From contig QEVV01000003.1 of NCBI GenBank assembly GCA_003228115.1, positions 141,466 through 205,465 on the forward strand: DNA of 64,000 bases. The letters run 5' to 3'. A model generated the notes under the pieces. That model was not told where the DNA came from. It did no database searches and worked only from the letters and a program-made list of their open reading frames with translations. The DNA is from Chloroflexota bacterium. GTDB taxonomy: Bacteria; Chloroflexota; Dehalococcoidia; Lucifugimonadales; SAR202-VII-2. How positions within the stretch are numbered: position 1 is the first letter of the stretch; each line of letters opens with the position of its first letter. Shown here in pieces: positions 38,325 through 47,518 of this stretch. Made by a program: the position numbers and the translations under genes.

Positions 38325-39416
38325 ATGATGGCAGACACAGCCAAGGCCGCCGTCTTCGTTGGGGCGGGCAAGCCCCTTGAGATCCAGGAGTTCCCCGTCC
38401 CCACCCTGGCGCCGGGGGCGATCTTGGTCAGTATGGAAATGGCCGCGATCTGCGGCTCCGACGCCCACGCGCTACACCATGACAGCACGCCTGCGCCCAT
38501 GATCTTCGGGCACGAGAACATTGGAACAATCGCCGACTTGGGAAGCGGGCCTAGGACCGATTGCATGGGCGATCCACTGAGGGAAGGCGACCGCATCTTG
38601 TTCAGAGCTTCACCATGTGGGCGCTGCCTCAACTGTGCAAGAGGCAACTTCTGCATGGTCCCTCCCCAGCCGGGCTTCATCAAGAGCGACGAGCCTCCCC
38701 ACTTGCAAGGCGGCTTCGGCCAGTACCTCTACCTGAACCCCAACCCCTGGCTGCTCAAAGTGCCAGATGACATGTCGACGGAGCGAGCCTTGGTCAGCGT
38801 CGTTGGAACTCACACGCTGCTGAACGGCCTCGAGCGGATGGGCGGCATTTCTCTGGGTGACACCGTTGTCATTCAGGGTTCAGGCCCTATGGGTATCGGC
38901 GGTCTCATCATGGCGAAGCTCTTAGGCGCGGGGCGATGCATCGTCATTGGAGCGCCCGCAAACCGGTTGGACCTAGCGACGGAGATGGGCGCCGACGACA
39001 CTGTCGATATCGGCTATTACAAGGACGCTGAATCCAGAGTGACCAAGATTCAGGAGATGACCGGCGGAAAGGGTGCGGACGTCGTGATCGAATGCTCAGG
39101 GGCTCCCGCAGCGACTGAGGAGGGCCTGGAAATGGTCCGTTTCGATGGCAAGTACCTGATCGTGGGACCCTGGACGGACTACGGACCGCAGCCCATCAAC
39201 CCTTCATGGTTTCCCCGCAAGGCAATCAAAGCCACTGGCGTCCTGGCGTCGGAGCCGCGCCACATCATTCGCGCAATGAGAGCCATCCACAACATGGTAG
39301 AAGCGCCGGTGGAAAAACTGGTCACGCACCAGTTCCCCTTGGCTGAAGTGAATGAGGCCTTCGAGTCGCACGAAAAACTGACGGCGATGATCGCCGTCAT
39401 CCGGCCCAACGCCTAA
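38325..39416 (+). CDS. Zinc-binding alcohol dehydrogenase family (MDR), copy 2
   Basis: Same N-terminus TAKAAVFVGAGKPLEIQEFP as copy 1; PCGRCLNCARGNFC, VIQGSGPMGIGGLIMA. Confidence 0.88.
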   Translation: MMADTAKAAVFVGAGKPLEIQEFPVPTLAPGAILVSMEMAAICGSDAHALHHDSTPAPMIFGHENIGTIADLGSGPRTDCMGDPLREGDRILFRASPCGRCLNCARGNFCMVPPQPGFIKSDEPPHLQGGFGQYLYLNPNPWLLKVPDDMSTERALVSVVGTHTLLNGLERMGGISLGDTVVIQGSGPMGIGGLIMAKLLGAGRCIVIGAPANRLDLATEMGADDTVDIGYYKDAESRVTKIQEMTGGKGADVVIECSGAPAATEEGLEMVRFDGKYLIVGPWTDYGPQPINPSWFPRKAIKATGVLASEPRHIIRAMRAIHNMVEAPVEKLVTHQFPLAEVNEAFESHEKLTAMIAVIRPNA

Positions 39417-39419
39417 GCC

Positions 39420-40421
39420 ATGAAAGTTGGACTGATGCTCGGCACCGAACTCCCAGCTCGAGAGCCTCTTGGGCCCCGGCTGGACTCCATCTTGCGGCAG
39501 GTAGCCGTCGCTCGCGATTACGGCTTCGACTGCATCAGCGTGGGCCAGCACTATCTGAGTTGGCCTCTCCAAATCATCCAGCCCTTGCCGCTTCTGGGCC
39601 GTCTGGCCGCAGAGGCCGGCGATATGTGGCTGGGCACCGGCATTCTATTGTTACCACTGCTTCACCCCGTCGACATCGCCGAGCAGGTTGCGACACTGGA
39701 TCATATCTGCGGCGGCAAATTCATCTTCGGCATCGGGCTTGGCTATGAAGAAGAAGAGTTTCACGCCTTCGGTCTGCAGAGGCGGGACCGTGTTGCCAGA
39801 TTTGAAGAGTCCTTGGAAGTCATCACACGGCTGTGGACGGAGGACCGGGTGACCTTCAAGGGCAAGCATTTCTCGCTGGATGATGTTGTTCCCAGCGCCA
39901 GGCCACTGCAGAGCCCGCACCCGCCCATCTGGATAGCGGCCAACAACCACCCAGGAGTGCAGCGGGCGGGCCGCCTAGGCCACGCCTGGTACGCCAACCC
40001 TCACGCTGTCCTAGCGACGCTGGCAGAGCAAATGGGACTTTATCGTGCGGCCCTGGCAGAGGGTGGCCACGAGGCTCCGGCAGACATGCCGTTCAGCCGG
40101 GAGATCTTCGTCGCCGGGAGCCGTGAGGAAGCCATTGAGCGCGCTCGGCCCTACCTTGAAAAGCGGTACCAAGTCTACGTCGAACAGGGCCAGGACGAAG
40201 CCTTGCCTCCGGGCGACCGCTTCAACAAACCCTTCGAGGAGTTGGCCAAGGACCGTTTCATCTTCGGCAACCCCGAGGAGTGCGCTCAAGAGTTAAAGCG
40301 CTACGAGGCCCTCGGCTTCAACTACGCCCTACTCGACTACCAGTGGGTAGACATGAACGAGGACCAGGCCATGGAGTGCCTTCACCTCATGGGGAGTGAG
40401 TTGCTGCCGCTGGTTAAGTAG
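39420..40421 (+). CDS. LLM class (luciferase-like) flavin/F420-dependent oxidoreductase
   Basis: MKVGLMLGTELP..., GTGILLLPLLHPVDIAEQVATLDHICGGKFIFGIGLGYEEEEF. Confidence 0.88.
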   Translation: MKVGLMLGTELPAREPLGPRLDSILRQVAVARDYGFDCISVGQHYLSWPLQIIQPLPLLGRLAAEAGDMWLGTGILLLPLLHPVDIAEQVATLDHICGGKFIFGIGLGYEEEEFHAFGLQRRDRVARFEESLEVITRLWTEDRVTFKGKHFSLDDVVPSARPLQSPHPPIWIAANNHPGVQRAGRLGHAWYANPHAVLATLAEQMGLYRAALAEGGHEAPADMPFSREIFVAGSREEAIERARPYLEKRYQVYVEQGQDEALPPGDRFNKPFEELAKDRFIFGNPEECAQELKRYEALGFNYALLDYQWVDMNEDQAMECLHLMGSELLPLVK

Positions 40422-40440
40422 GTCTGAACATAAGCTAGAA

Positions 40441-40469
40441 AGGGGGCAGCCCGTTGCGGGCTGCCCCCT
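40441..40469. terminator. Bidirectional terminator between convergent genes
   Basis: AGGGGGCAGCCCG ttg CGGGCTGCCCCCT then CTCTCTTTCTG. Confidence 0.8.
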
Positions 40470-40493
40470 CTCTCTTTCTGTCAATTTGAAGAC

Positions 40494-41219
40494 CTAGGCC
40501 TTTAGGTGCTGGTCGAAAAAGGCGAAGGTCTTGCCCCAGGCGTCGACGGCGGCGTCTCGGCGGTAGCTGTCCCGGGTGTCGCAGTGGAAAGCGTGCCCGG
40601 CTCCAGGGTAGGTGTGGAACTCGAACGACTTCCCTAGCTTTGTCAGTTCGGCTGCAATGCCTGCAACATCAGCGGGCGACGGATTGCCGTCGTCCTCGCC
40701 AAAAAGGCCAAGGATGGGGCAGTTGATGCCGGCGCTCCGCTCCACGGGCGAAGGGCCTTCGCCGCGGGGCTGGAGCATGCCGCCGCCGTAGAAAACGGAG
40801 GCGGCTGAGATACCGGGCACTGAAGTAGCCGCTAGGTATGAAACCCTTCCGCCGAAGCAGAACCCGACGATGCCGATGCGGTTGGCATCAACGTTGGGTT
40901 GAGCCTGGAGGTAGCTCACGGCAGCGTTAATGTCGGCCAAGATACCGACGTCAGTGGATCGTCCCGCATATCCGATGGCGGTCTCGCGCTCCTCGTGAAG
41001 GGCCATGATCATGGGGCCCTCGCGGTGGAACATCGAAGGCGCAAGACCTACATAGCCTTTCGAGGGAAGACGATCGGTTACCGACTGAATATGGGAGTTC
41101 GCCCCCCAAATTTCTTGGATGACGATGACTGCCGGGTACTTCCCCTCGGCCTCCGGCTCGGCGACGTAGCTGTCCATGTTTTCGCCATCAACATCGATGT
41201 TTACCCACTTTGCTGGCAT
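40494..41219 (-). CDS. Dienelactone hydrolase family protein
   Basis: PAVIVIQEIWGANSHIQSVTDRLPSKGYVGLAPSMF, VGFCFGGRVSYLAA, YPGAGHAFHCDT. Confidence 0.92.
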   Translation of the reverse strand: MPAKWVNIDVDGENMDSYVAEPEAEGKYPAVIVIQEIWGANSHIQSVTDRLPSKGYVGLAPSMFHREGPMIMALHEERETAIGYAGRSTDVGILADINAAVSYLQAQPNVDANRIGIVGFCFGGRVSYLAATSVPGISAASVFYGGGMLQPRGEGPSPVERSAGINCPILGLFGEDDGNPSPADVAGIAAELTKLGKSFEFHTYPGAGHAFHCDTRDSYRRDAAVDAWGKTFAFFDQHLKA

Positions 41220-41337
41220 GTGGTACCTCCTCAGGGTGTGTCTTATGAAGCGCCGCCCATTCTAGCACGGCGAGGGGAGCGGAAGCCCCAGGAAAGGGAG
41301 TTCAGATCCATAATGGGCGCACGCAAGAACTGATCTT

Positions 41338-41377
41338 ACCCCCTCTCCCCAGCCCTCTCCCTCAAGGGCGAGGGGGC
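41338..41377. repeat. Dispersed intergenic repeat copy a
   Basis: accccctctccccagccCTCTCCCTCAAGGGCGAGGGggc; near-identical to 45521-45558. Confidence 0.6.
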
Positions 41378-41467
41378 AGAATGTCATTCCTCCATGGGGG
41401 AAGCTAGGGGACGGGGAAGCGCACGCCTAGCCGGCTCGCGGCGTCCACTTCACTGGCAGTGGGCGTC

Positions 41468-41836
41468 CTATTCAGATGAGGGTGCATCCCCTCGGCTGCC
41501 TTCGAGCAAGGGGCGGAAGAAGCTATGCAGCAGGTTGCGGTGATGGGCCCACTGATGGGCTTGCCGGATGACTTCCGGCGGGGCGACGCGGCCACCATAG
41601 GTGATCTTGATCGTTGAGAAGCGAGGGCCGGGGCTCTGTCTGGAATGGGCCGGATACTCGACTTCGCAGCCCAGTGCCTCAACAACCCTTTTCAGGTCAA
41701 GATAGCCCTTTACCTGTTTATTGGGAGGAATGAATATCTCGAACTCAGAACTGCCCACGACCTCGTGGAGATGGTCCTCCCCGGTACCGCGGCCGCCTCC
41801 CTTCCTAATTTCACTACGAGTGAGGTTCCTTTTCAT
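41468..41836 (-). CDS. Small protein translationally coupled to HyuB-like gene (possible accessory/small subunit)
   Basis: 122 aa, start overlaps HyuB stop by ATGA; MKRNLTRSEIRKGGGRGTGEDHLHEVVGSSEFEIFIPPNKQVKGYLDLKRVVEALGCEVEYP... Confidence 0.65.
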   Translation of the reverse strand: MKRNLTRSEIRKGGGRGTGEDHLHEVVGSSEFEIFIPPNKQVKGYLDLKRVVEALGCEVEYPAHSRQSPGPRFSTIKITYGGRVAPPEVIRQAHQWAHHRNLLHSFFRPLLEGSRGDAPSSE

Positions 41837-43563
41837 ACCTGGGACTCCGTAATAGCTTCCCCTCCCCCCCAGTTTTCAGCGGCGCTGATCTCTTCATCAG
41901 TTAGGCCGTAGACATCGCGAGCGGCCTCAGGCGACACATAACCGTCGAGTAAGTCGCCAACGACCTGCTCCCTGTCGCGCTCTTTCGGATTGCCGACCCC
42001 GCCGCCGCTTCCTGTCTGGAGGCGGACTAGGTAGCCAGTCTTGAGTTCCACGTTGGAAACATGTGACCAATAACGCTTCTCATTCCCCTCACCCGGATTG
42101 ACCACAAGAGAGCCTACAACGCCGTTACCGCCGCCAGCCGCGCCCGGAGGCTCAACCATGTACCGCATCCCTCCGCCAGAATACGTCCCGTCTTGAAGAA
42201 TGTCGTAGTCCCGGACATAAGCCAAGCCGCCTCGGTACTGCCCCACTCCTCCGGAGTCTTTCACCAAAGTAAATTGGTTCATCTGGATCGGATATTCAGT
42301 TTCCAAGACTTCAACGCAGGCGATCTTGGGTCCGGTGCCGCTGAAGCCACAGCCGGTCCAGCCGTCGCCACCCATGTAAGCGCCGCCGCCGCCGGGGGTA
42401 ATTTCGTATTGCAGCGTAGTGCGAGCACCTAGTTTGCTACTTCCTATCGTAACGTTGCCACGTGCGCCATGGTGAGCCCTGGCTGGGCGACCGGAAGCTT
42501 CAACCAATGCGTCCATAACCATGTCTTCCAGCGTGGCCAGTACATAAGAATAAAGGCTGACCGGAGCTGGGTAGATGGGGTTGAACACGCTACCGGGCCG
42601 TAGCACGTAGTCTATGACCCGGCCTACGCCGTGGTTATTGGCTGGGGGGCTGTCCATCATGCTGAGGATGGCATAGAGACAACTGCCAGTGATGATGGGT
42701 GGACGGCAATTCACGGGGCCTCGGTTCTGGTCAGGGCTCCCGGAGAAATCCAGGGTGATATGGTCATCTTGCTTGATGAGTTTGACCTGGAAGAGGATGG
42801 GCGTGTCCATGTCCACCATGTCGTTGTCGAGGTAAGCCTCGGCTTCGTAGACGCCGTCCTTCCACTTGGATATCTCCGCCCTTAGGTACTGCTCTGTCTT
42901 GTCCCCGACCATCTCGAACACGCCCAGGACGGTTTCCTTGCCATACCTGGCCATCAATTCTTGGAGACGTCGCCCGCCAATGCTGCTCTCAGGCCCGGCT
43001 TGCGAATTGTAGTCGCCCAGAAGAAGTTCAGGGGTACGGGAGTTGGCCCGGATAAGAACGTCGGTCTCACGCACGACCTTACCTCGGCTTCGGTACTTGA
43101 CCGGTGGTACGAGGGTGCCCTCGCCAAAGAGGTCCCGTGCGTCGACCTGACGGCTTCCCGGAGTCAGCCCGCCAATATCTCCCTTGTGGGTGATACCAAT
43201 GCAGAAAGCGACAAGTTCGCCCTCGAAGAAGATGGGGGTGATGGCGGCGCTGTCGAGCGAGTGGGCGCACCCGCTGTAGTAGGGATGATTGACGAAGAAG
43301 CAGTCCCCGTCCTCTATCTGGTCGTAACTATAGAACTGAAGGAGACCCTGAATGCAGGCGGGATACGATCCCAGGTGAATGGGGATGCTGGCGTGCTGGG
43401 CAACGACGTTGCCCTCGCGGTCTACGAGGCCGCAGCTCATATCGTGGGTCTCACGAATGAGGGTGGAGTAGCCTGTGCGGTACATGGCAATCTGCATCTC
43501 CTGGACGATGCCGTCCAGTTGAGACCGCACGATCTCATAGGTTATGGGATCAACGTTGGTCAT
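41833..43563 (-). CDS. Hydantoinase B/oxoprolinase family protein, copy 1
   Basis: MTNVDPITYEIVRSQLDGIVQEMQIAMYRTGYSTLIRETHDMSCGLVD, FVNHPYYSG, HKGDIGGLTPGS, GDGWTGCGF. Confidence 0.92.
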   Translation of the reverse strand: MTNVDPITYEIVRSQLDGIVQEMQIAMYRTGYSTLIRETHDMSCGLVDREGNVVAQHASIPIHLGSYPACIQGLLQFYSYDQIEDGDCFFVNHPYYSGCAHSLDSAAITPIFFEGELVAFCIGITHKGDIGGLTPGSRQVDARDLFGEGTLVPPVKYRSRGKVVRETDVLIRANSRTPELLLGDYNSQAGPESSIGGRRLQELMARYGKETVLGVFEMVGDKTEQYLRAEISKWKDGVYEAEAYLDNDMVDMDTPILFQVKLIKQDDHITLDFSGSPDQNRGPVNCRPPIITGSCLYAILSMMDSPPANNHGVGRVIDYVLRPGSVFNPIYPAPVSLYSYVLATLEDMVMDALVEASGRPARAHHGARGNVTIGSSKLGARTTLQYEITPGGGGAYMGGDGWTGCGFSGTGPKIACVEVLETEYPIQMNQFTLVKDSGGVGQYRGGLAYVRDYDILQDGTYSGGGMRYMVEPPGAAGGGNGVVGSLVVNPGEGNEKRYWSHVSNVELKTGYLVRLQTGSGGGVGNPKERDREQVVGDLLDGYVSPEAARDVYGLTDEEISAAENWGGGEAITESQV

Positions 43564-43695
43564 GTTGTCTGCCGGAATTACGAATGGATTGAACGTGCCT
43601 GTCGAGGTTGGTAGGGCTGCCCCCTCACCCTTGGATGACTGAACCATCCGCCCCCATCCTAACCTTCCCCCGAATACGGAGGAAGGGACTCGATG

Positions 43696-43715
43696 CTCTC
43701 CCTCAAGGGCAAGGG
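43696..43715. repeat. Dispersed intergenic repeat copy b (partial)
   Basis: CTCTCCCTCAAGGGCAAGGG between the two HyuB genes. Confidence 0.5.
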
Positions 43716-43737
43716 AACAAGAGGCAGAAACCCCCGC

Positions 43738-45459
43738 CTAGCCGGTTGCGCCGTGAGCGCCAGGGCCTTGAGCAACGGCCTGTATTTCATCATCGCTTAG
43801 GCCATATACATCGCGGGCATTGGTCGGCGTGACGTAACCATCCAGCAAGTCGCTGGCGACGCGCTGCCTATCCCGCTTCTTGGGGTCGCCTGCGCCGCCG
43901 CCGCTTCCGGTCTGAAGCCGGAGTATGTCGCCAGCTTTGAACTCAATGTTAGAGACGCGGGCGGTAAACTTGCGCTCCTCCGGCGTACCCGGGTTGATTA
44001 CGGTGTAACCACAAGCTCCAGGACTGCCGCCCTCAACACCTTGAGGCTGAATCATGTAACGAGCGGCCCCACCGGAATAGGTCCCATCCAACAGAATCTC
44101 ATAGTCACGAATGTATGCCAGACCGCCGCGGAACTGTCCAGGCCCGGCGGAGTCGGGGACCAGGCTGAACTGTTGCATCCTGATCGGATATTCGGTCTCA
44201 AGAACCTCGACACAGGCTATCTTTGGGCCGGTGCCACCAAAACCACAGCCTGTCCAGCCATCGCCTCCGGCAAAAGCGCCGCTTCCACCTGGAGTCAATT
44301 CATACTGGACGGTTGTGCGGGCGTTGGCACGCCTAGTGCCGATAATGATGTTGCCCGCTGCGCCATGATGCGCCCGGGATGGCCGACCCGATGCCTGGGT
44401 CAAGGCACTGATGACCATGTCTTCAAGGGTGAACAGTACCTGAGCGTACACGCTCACTGGCGCTGGATATGTGGGGTTGAAGACACTGCCCGGCCGCAAC
44501 ACGAAGTCAATAACGCGTGTGACACCGTGGTTGTTGGGCGGAGGCTCCTCCATCATGTCCAGCATGGCATAGAGGCAGCTTCCTGCAATGATCGGCGGAC
44601 GGCAGTTGACGGGCCCACGGTTCTGGTCAGCCGTTTCAGAAAAGTCGAGGGTAAGGTGGTCGCCCTCTTTGATAACCTTGACGTGGAAGCGGACAGGCTT
44701 GTTCATGTCCACGAGGTCATTGTCCAAGAATGCCTCGGCCTCGTAGACGCCGTCCTTCCATTTTGAAATCTCAGCCCGCAGATGCTGCTCCGTCTTGTCC
44801 CCCGCCATGTCAAACACCGCCAGCACGGTGTCCTTGCCGTACTTGGCCATCAATGCCTTGAGGCGGCGCCCACCAATGCTGGACTCCGGGCCAGCCTGGG
44901 AATTGTAGTCGCCAAGCAAAAGCTCGGGAGTACGGGTGTTGGCCCGAATGAGTACATCGGTCTCTCTGACGAGCTTGCCCCGACTGCGGTACTTGACCGG
45001 CGGAACGAGCGTCCCTTCGCCGAAGAGGTCCCTGGCGTTCACCTGGCGGCTGCCAGGAGTCAATCCACCAATGTCGCCCTTATGGGTGATGCTGATGGCA
45101 AAAGCCACCAACTCGCTTTCAAAGAAAATCGGGGTAATGACCGCGCTGTCCAGGCTATGGGCGATACCGCTGTAATAGGGATGGTTGACGAAGAAGCAGT
45201 CGCCGTCTTCGATCTCTTCGTAGTTGTAGAACTGAAGGAGCCCTTCGATGCAGGCTGGGTAGCAGCCCAGGTGGATAGGGATGCTGGCGTGCTGAGCAAC
45301 GACCCGTCCCTCCCGATCGACGAGGCCACAGCTCATGTCATGGGTCTCGCGGATGAGGGTTGAGTAGCCCGTCCGGTAGATGGCAATCTGCATCTCTTGG
45401 ACGATGCCACCGAGTTGGGAACTAACGAGTTCGTACGTTATGGGGTCTACTTCTGTCAT
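43738..45459 (-). CDS. Hydantoinase B/oxoprolinase family protein, copy 2
   Basis: Strongly similar to copy 1 along its length. Confidence 0.92.
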   Translation of the reverse strand: MTEVDPITYELVSSQLGGIVQEMQIAIYRTGYSTLIRETHDMSCGLVDREGRVVAQHASIPIHLGCYPACIEGLLQFYNYEEIEDGDCFFVNHPYYSGIAHSLDSAVITPIFFESELVAFAISITHKGDIGGLTPGSRQVNARDLFGEGTLVPPVKYRSRGKLVRETDVLIRANTRTPELLLGDYNSQAGPESSIGGRRLKALMAKYGKDTVLAVFDMAGDKTEQHLRAEISKWKDGVYEAEAFLDNDLVDMNKPVRFHVKVIKEGDHLTLDFSETADQNRGPVNCRPPIIAGSCLYAMLDMMEEPPPNNHGVTRVIDFVLRPGSVFNPTYPAPVSVYAQVLFTLEDMVISALTQASGRPSRAHHGAAGNIIIGTRRANARTTVQYELTPGGSGAFAGGDGWTGCGFGGTGPKIACVEVLETEYPIRMQQFSLVPDSAGPGQFRGGLAYIRDYEILLDGTYSGGAARYMIQPQGVEGGSPGACGYTVINPGTPEERKFTARVSNIEFKAGDILRLQTGSGGGAGDPKKRDRQRVASDLLDGYVTPTNARDVYGLSDDEIQAVAQGPGAHGATG

Positions 45460-45520
45460 ACAGCCTTCCTACGTTGATCTGGTATATCGGGAGGGCTGAG
45501 GTCGAAGAGATAAGGGACAT

Positions 45521-45558
45521 CTCCCCCTCTCCCCTGCCCTCTCCCTCAAGGGCGAGGG
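45521..45558. repeat. Dispersed intergenic repeat copy c
   Basis: ctccccctctcccctgccCTCTCCCTCAAGGGCGAGGG, same orientation as copies a and b. Confidence 0.6.
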
Positions 45559-45584
45559 TTCAAAAAAGCTTCATCTTGCTGGCG

Positions 45585-46022
45585 CTATGAGGCCCAGGCC
45601 TGCTGTAAAGCAGCCAGGCCTATGAGGGCAAGCTCTTCATCCTCTTCATTGCTGCGTCCGCTCACTCCGATGCCACCCATGATGGTCTCGCCCGAAGGGT
45701 GCATGACCACGAGGCCACCGGCACCACCCGTAAAGTTAGGGTTGCCGTAGTTTGCGACGCTACCGATGCCTTGGGCAACGGCCCTGGCTGCCATATCGCG
45801 AACATTGACTCGCATGCAGGCAGCGGTGTACGCCTTCTTAAATGCGTTCTGCCGAGCCAGCGCAGTATTGACCTCTCCCATCGAAGCGAAGCAAACCATG
45901 TCGCCGCGGTGGTCTAGGACTGTGGTAGCTATGGGACGGCCCGGTACCCGGTCGGCTTCGGCCATAATGGCCTTCACCGCAGCCATGGCTTCTTTAATGC
46001 CCAAGTATGCCCGTGAGTGCAT
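45585..46022 (-). CDS. GlcG/HbpS (DUF336) family heme-degrading/binding-like protein, copy 1
   Basis: MAAVKAIMAEADRVPGRPIATTVLDHRGDMVCFASM...GGAGGLVVMHPSGETIMGGIGVSGRSNEEDEELALIGL. Confidence 0.82.
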   Translation of the reverse strand: MHSRAYLGIKEAMAAVKAIMAEADRVPGRPIATTVLDHRGDMVCFASMGEVNTALARQNAFKKAYTAACMRVNVRDMAARAVAQGIGSVANYGNPNFTGGAGGLVVMHPSGETIMGGIGVSGRSNEEDEELALIGLAALQQAWAS

Positions 46023-46031
46023 GCCGCTCCC

Positions 46032-46451
46032 CTAAAGGCTCACGGCCTGAAGGCCGATGTTAGCCAACTCTTCGTCTTGGTCTGGGGTTGCCCCGCTAAC
46101 CCCGACGCCGCCCACCACTATCCCTTGGCTAGTACGAATGGCCAGCCCGCCTCTGGCGGAGGCGACGAACCCAGAGTCACCGTAGTCCGATATGTTTCGG
46201 CTTTGGGCGCCTCTCTGAGCAGCGAAGTCCCTAAGGTCCAGCCGCATCCGGGACGCCGTGTAGGCCTTCCGGACGGCATAGTGCCGCCCAAAATGCGTAC
46301 CGCCATCCATGAGGGCGAACGCCAGCAACTCGCCCCGGTCGTCGACGACGGCTAGGGCGAGTGGCTGATTGGTAATACCAGGCGCCGCCGCCATCATTGC
46401 ATCAACGATGGCGAGGGCGTCTGTATGGTCGAGAATAGTCTTTTCGTACAT
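46032..46451 (-). CDS. GlcG/HbpS (DUF336) family protein, copy 2
   Basis: LALAVVDDRGELLAFALMDG...GGLAIRTSQGIVVGGVGVSGATPDQDEELANIGL. Confidence 0.82.
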   Translation of the reverse strand: MYEKTILDHTDALAIVDAMMAAAPGITNQPLALAVVDDRGELLAFALMDGGTHFGRHYAVRKAYTASRMRLDLRDFAAQRGAQSRNISDYGDSGFVASARGGLAIRTSQGIVVGGVGVSGATPDQDEELANIGLQAVSL

Positions 46452-46466
46452 AGGCTTTCCGGTTGC

Positions 46467-47333
46467 CTAGGATACCACATCGGCTAGCCGATCCAGTTCT
46501 TCACTGTCAGCTACACCGGGGAAAATAGCGAGTTCGTCCATGCCAATGTCAGCGTACCGCCGGATTCCGTCACGCACTTCTTTGGGGGAGCCGTAGATGG
46601 AGTTGGCAACCGCTTTAGCGACAGCGGGTCCATTGGGTGTGTAGTACTGATGTGCGGCTTCCACAGCCCGTTCTAGTGCGCCGGGGCCAAGAGCGAAATA
46701 GGCGGTGCCCACTAAGCGCGGTCTGCCCTCCCTCTCATGCTCGCGCCACGATTCAAGAACCAGAGCGTACTGTTCCTCCACGCGCGCAGGCTCCACAGGG
46801 CTAGCCAAATAGCCGTCCGCCCAGCGCCCTACGCGGCTGATTGCCGCAGGAGCGCGTCCACCGATAAGCACCTCTGGACCGCCCTCCTGCACCGGAGCGG
46901 GGCCTATCGGCCCAACTCCATCCGCCACGGCCTCCCCTGACCAGACGCGCCTCATGAGAGCAAGCTGCTCATCGAAGCGCTTGCCCCTGTCGTGAAAGTT
47001 GGATGGAGCAGCTAGGTAGTCGTCTTGCCGAATGCCGATACCCAGGCCAAGGGATAGCCGCCCTGCGCTCAACGCATCCAGCGTTGCAGCCTGCTTAGCC
47101 AACATCCCAGAGTTCCTCAGAGGCGCAAGCAAGACCGCGGGCATGAGCCTGACCCGGCTGGTTACCGAGGCAATGGCTCCTAGAAGTATCAGGGGCTCGT
47201 AGTTGGGATAAACCAAGCGATCGATGATGGCCAGGCTGGAGAATGGGCCAGCGTCAGCCTTCCTAGCCCAGTCAAGCAAATGGCCCGCATCGACGCCCGC
47301 ATACGTGGAAGGAAGCCCTATGCCGATTTTCAC
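46467..47333 (-). CDS. LLM class flavin/F420-dependent oxidoreductase
   Basis: VKIGIGLPSTYAGVDAGHLLDWARKADAGPFSSLAIIDRLVYPNYEPLILLGAIASVTSRVRLMPAVLLAPLRNSGMLAKQAATLDALSAGRLSLGLGIG; GTG start at 47333 with upstream RBS. Confidence 0.88.
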   Translation of the reverse strand: MKIGIGLPSTYAGVDAGHLLDWARKADAGPFSSLAIIDRLVYPNYEPLILLGAIASVTSRVRLMPAVLLAPLRNSGMLAKQAATLDALSAGRLSLGLGIGIRQDDYLAAPSNFHDRGKRFDEQLALMRRVWSGEAVADGVGPIGPAPVQEGGPEVLIGGRAPAAISRVGRWADGYLASPVEPARVEEQYALVLESWREHEREGRPRLVGTAYFALGPGALERAVEAAHQYYTPNGPAVAKAVANSIYGSPKEVRDGIRRYADIGMDELAIFPGVADSEELDRLADVVS

Positions 47334-47518
47334 GCTGATCCTCCCCAGAAATAGGGTGGGCCTCACTATTGCAGACAGTTGGCAGGGTAACAAGATGGGC
47401 AACCGGAGATAGCCTATTTTCGTGCTACAATAGCGCCAGCGACAGCACTGTTCATTCAGGCGACCAGGGACACGACCGCAACCCGCACCCGGAGCACACA
47501 GCAAAGGGAGAATGCCTG

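Noticed and set aside
42961-43614. 217-aa plus-strand ORF (and the analogous 44041-44766, 44782-45363 ORFs)
   Set aside because: Antisense to the HyuB genes; the same shadow appears in both paralogs because the sense strands are conserved.
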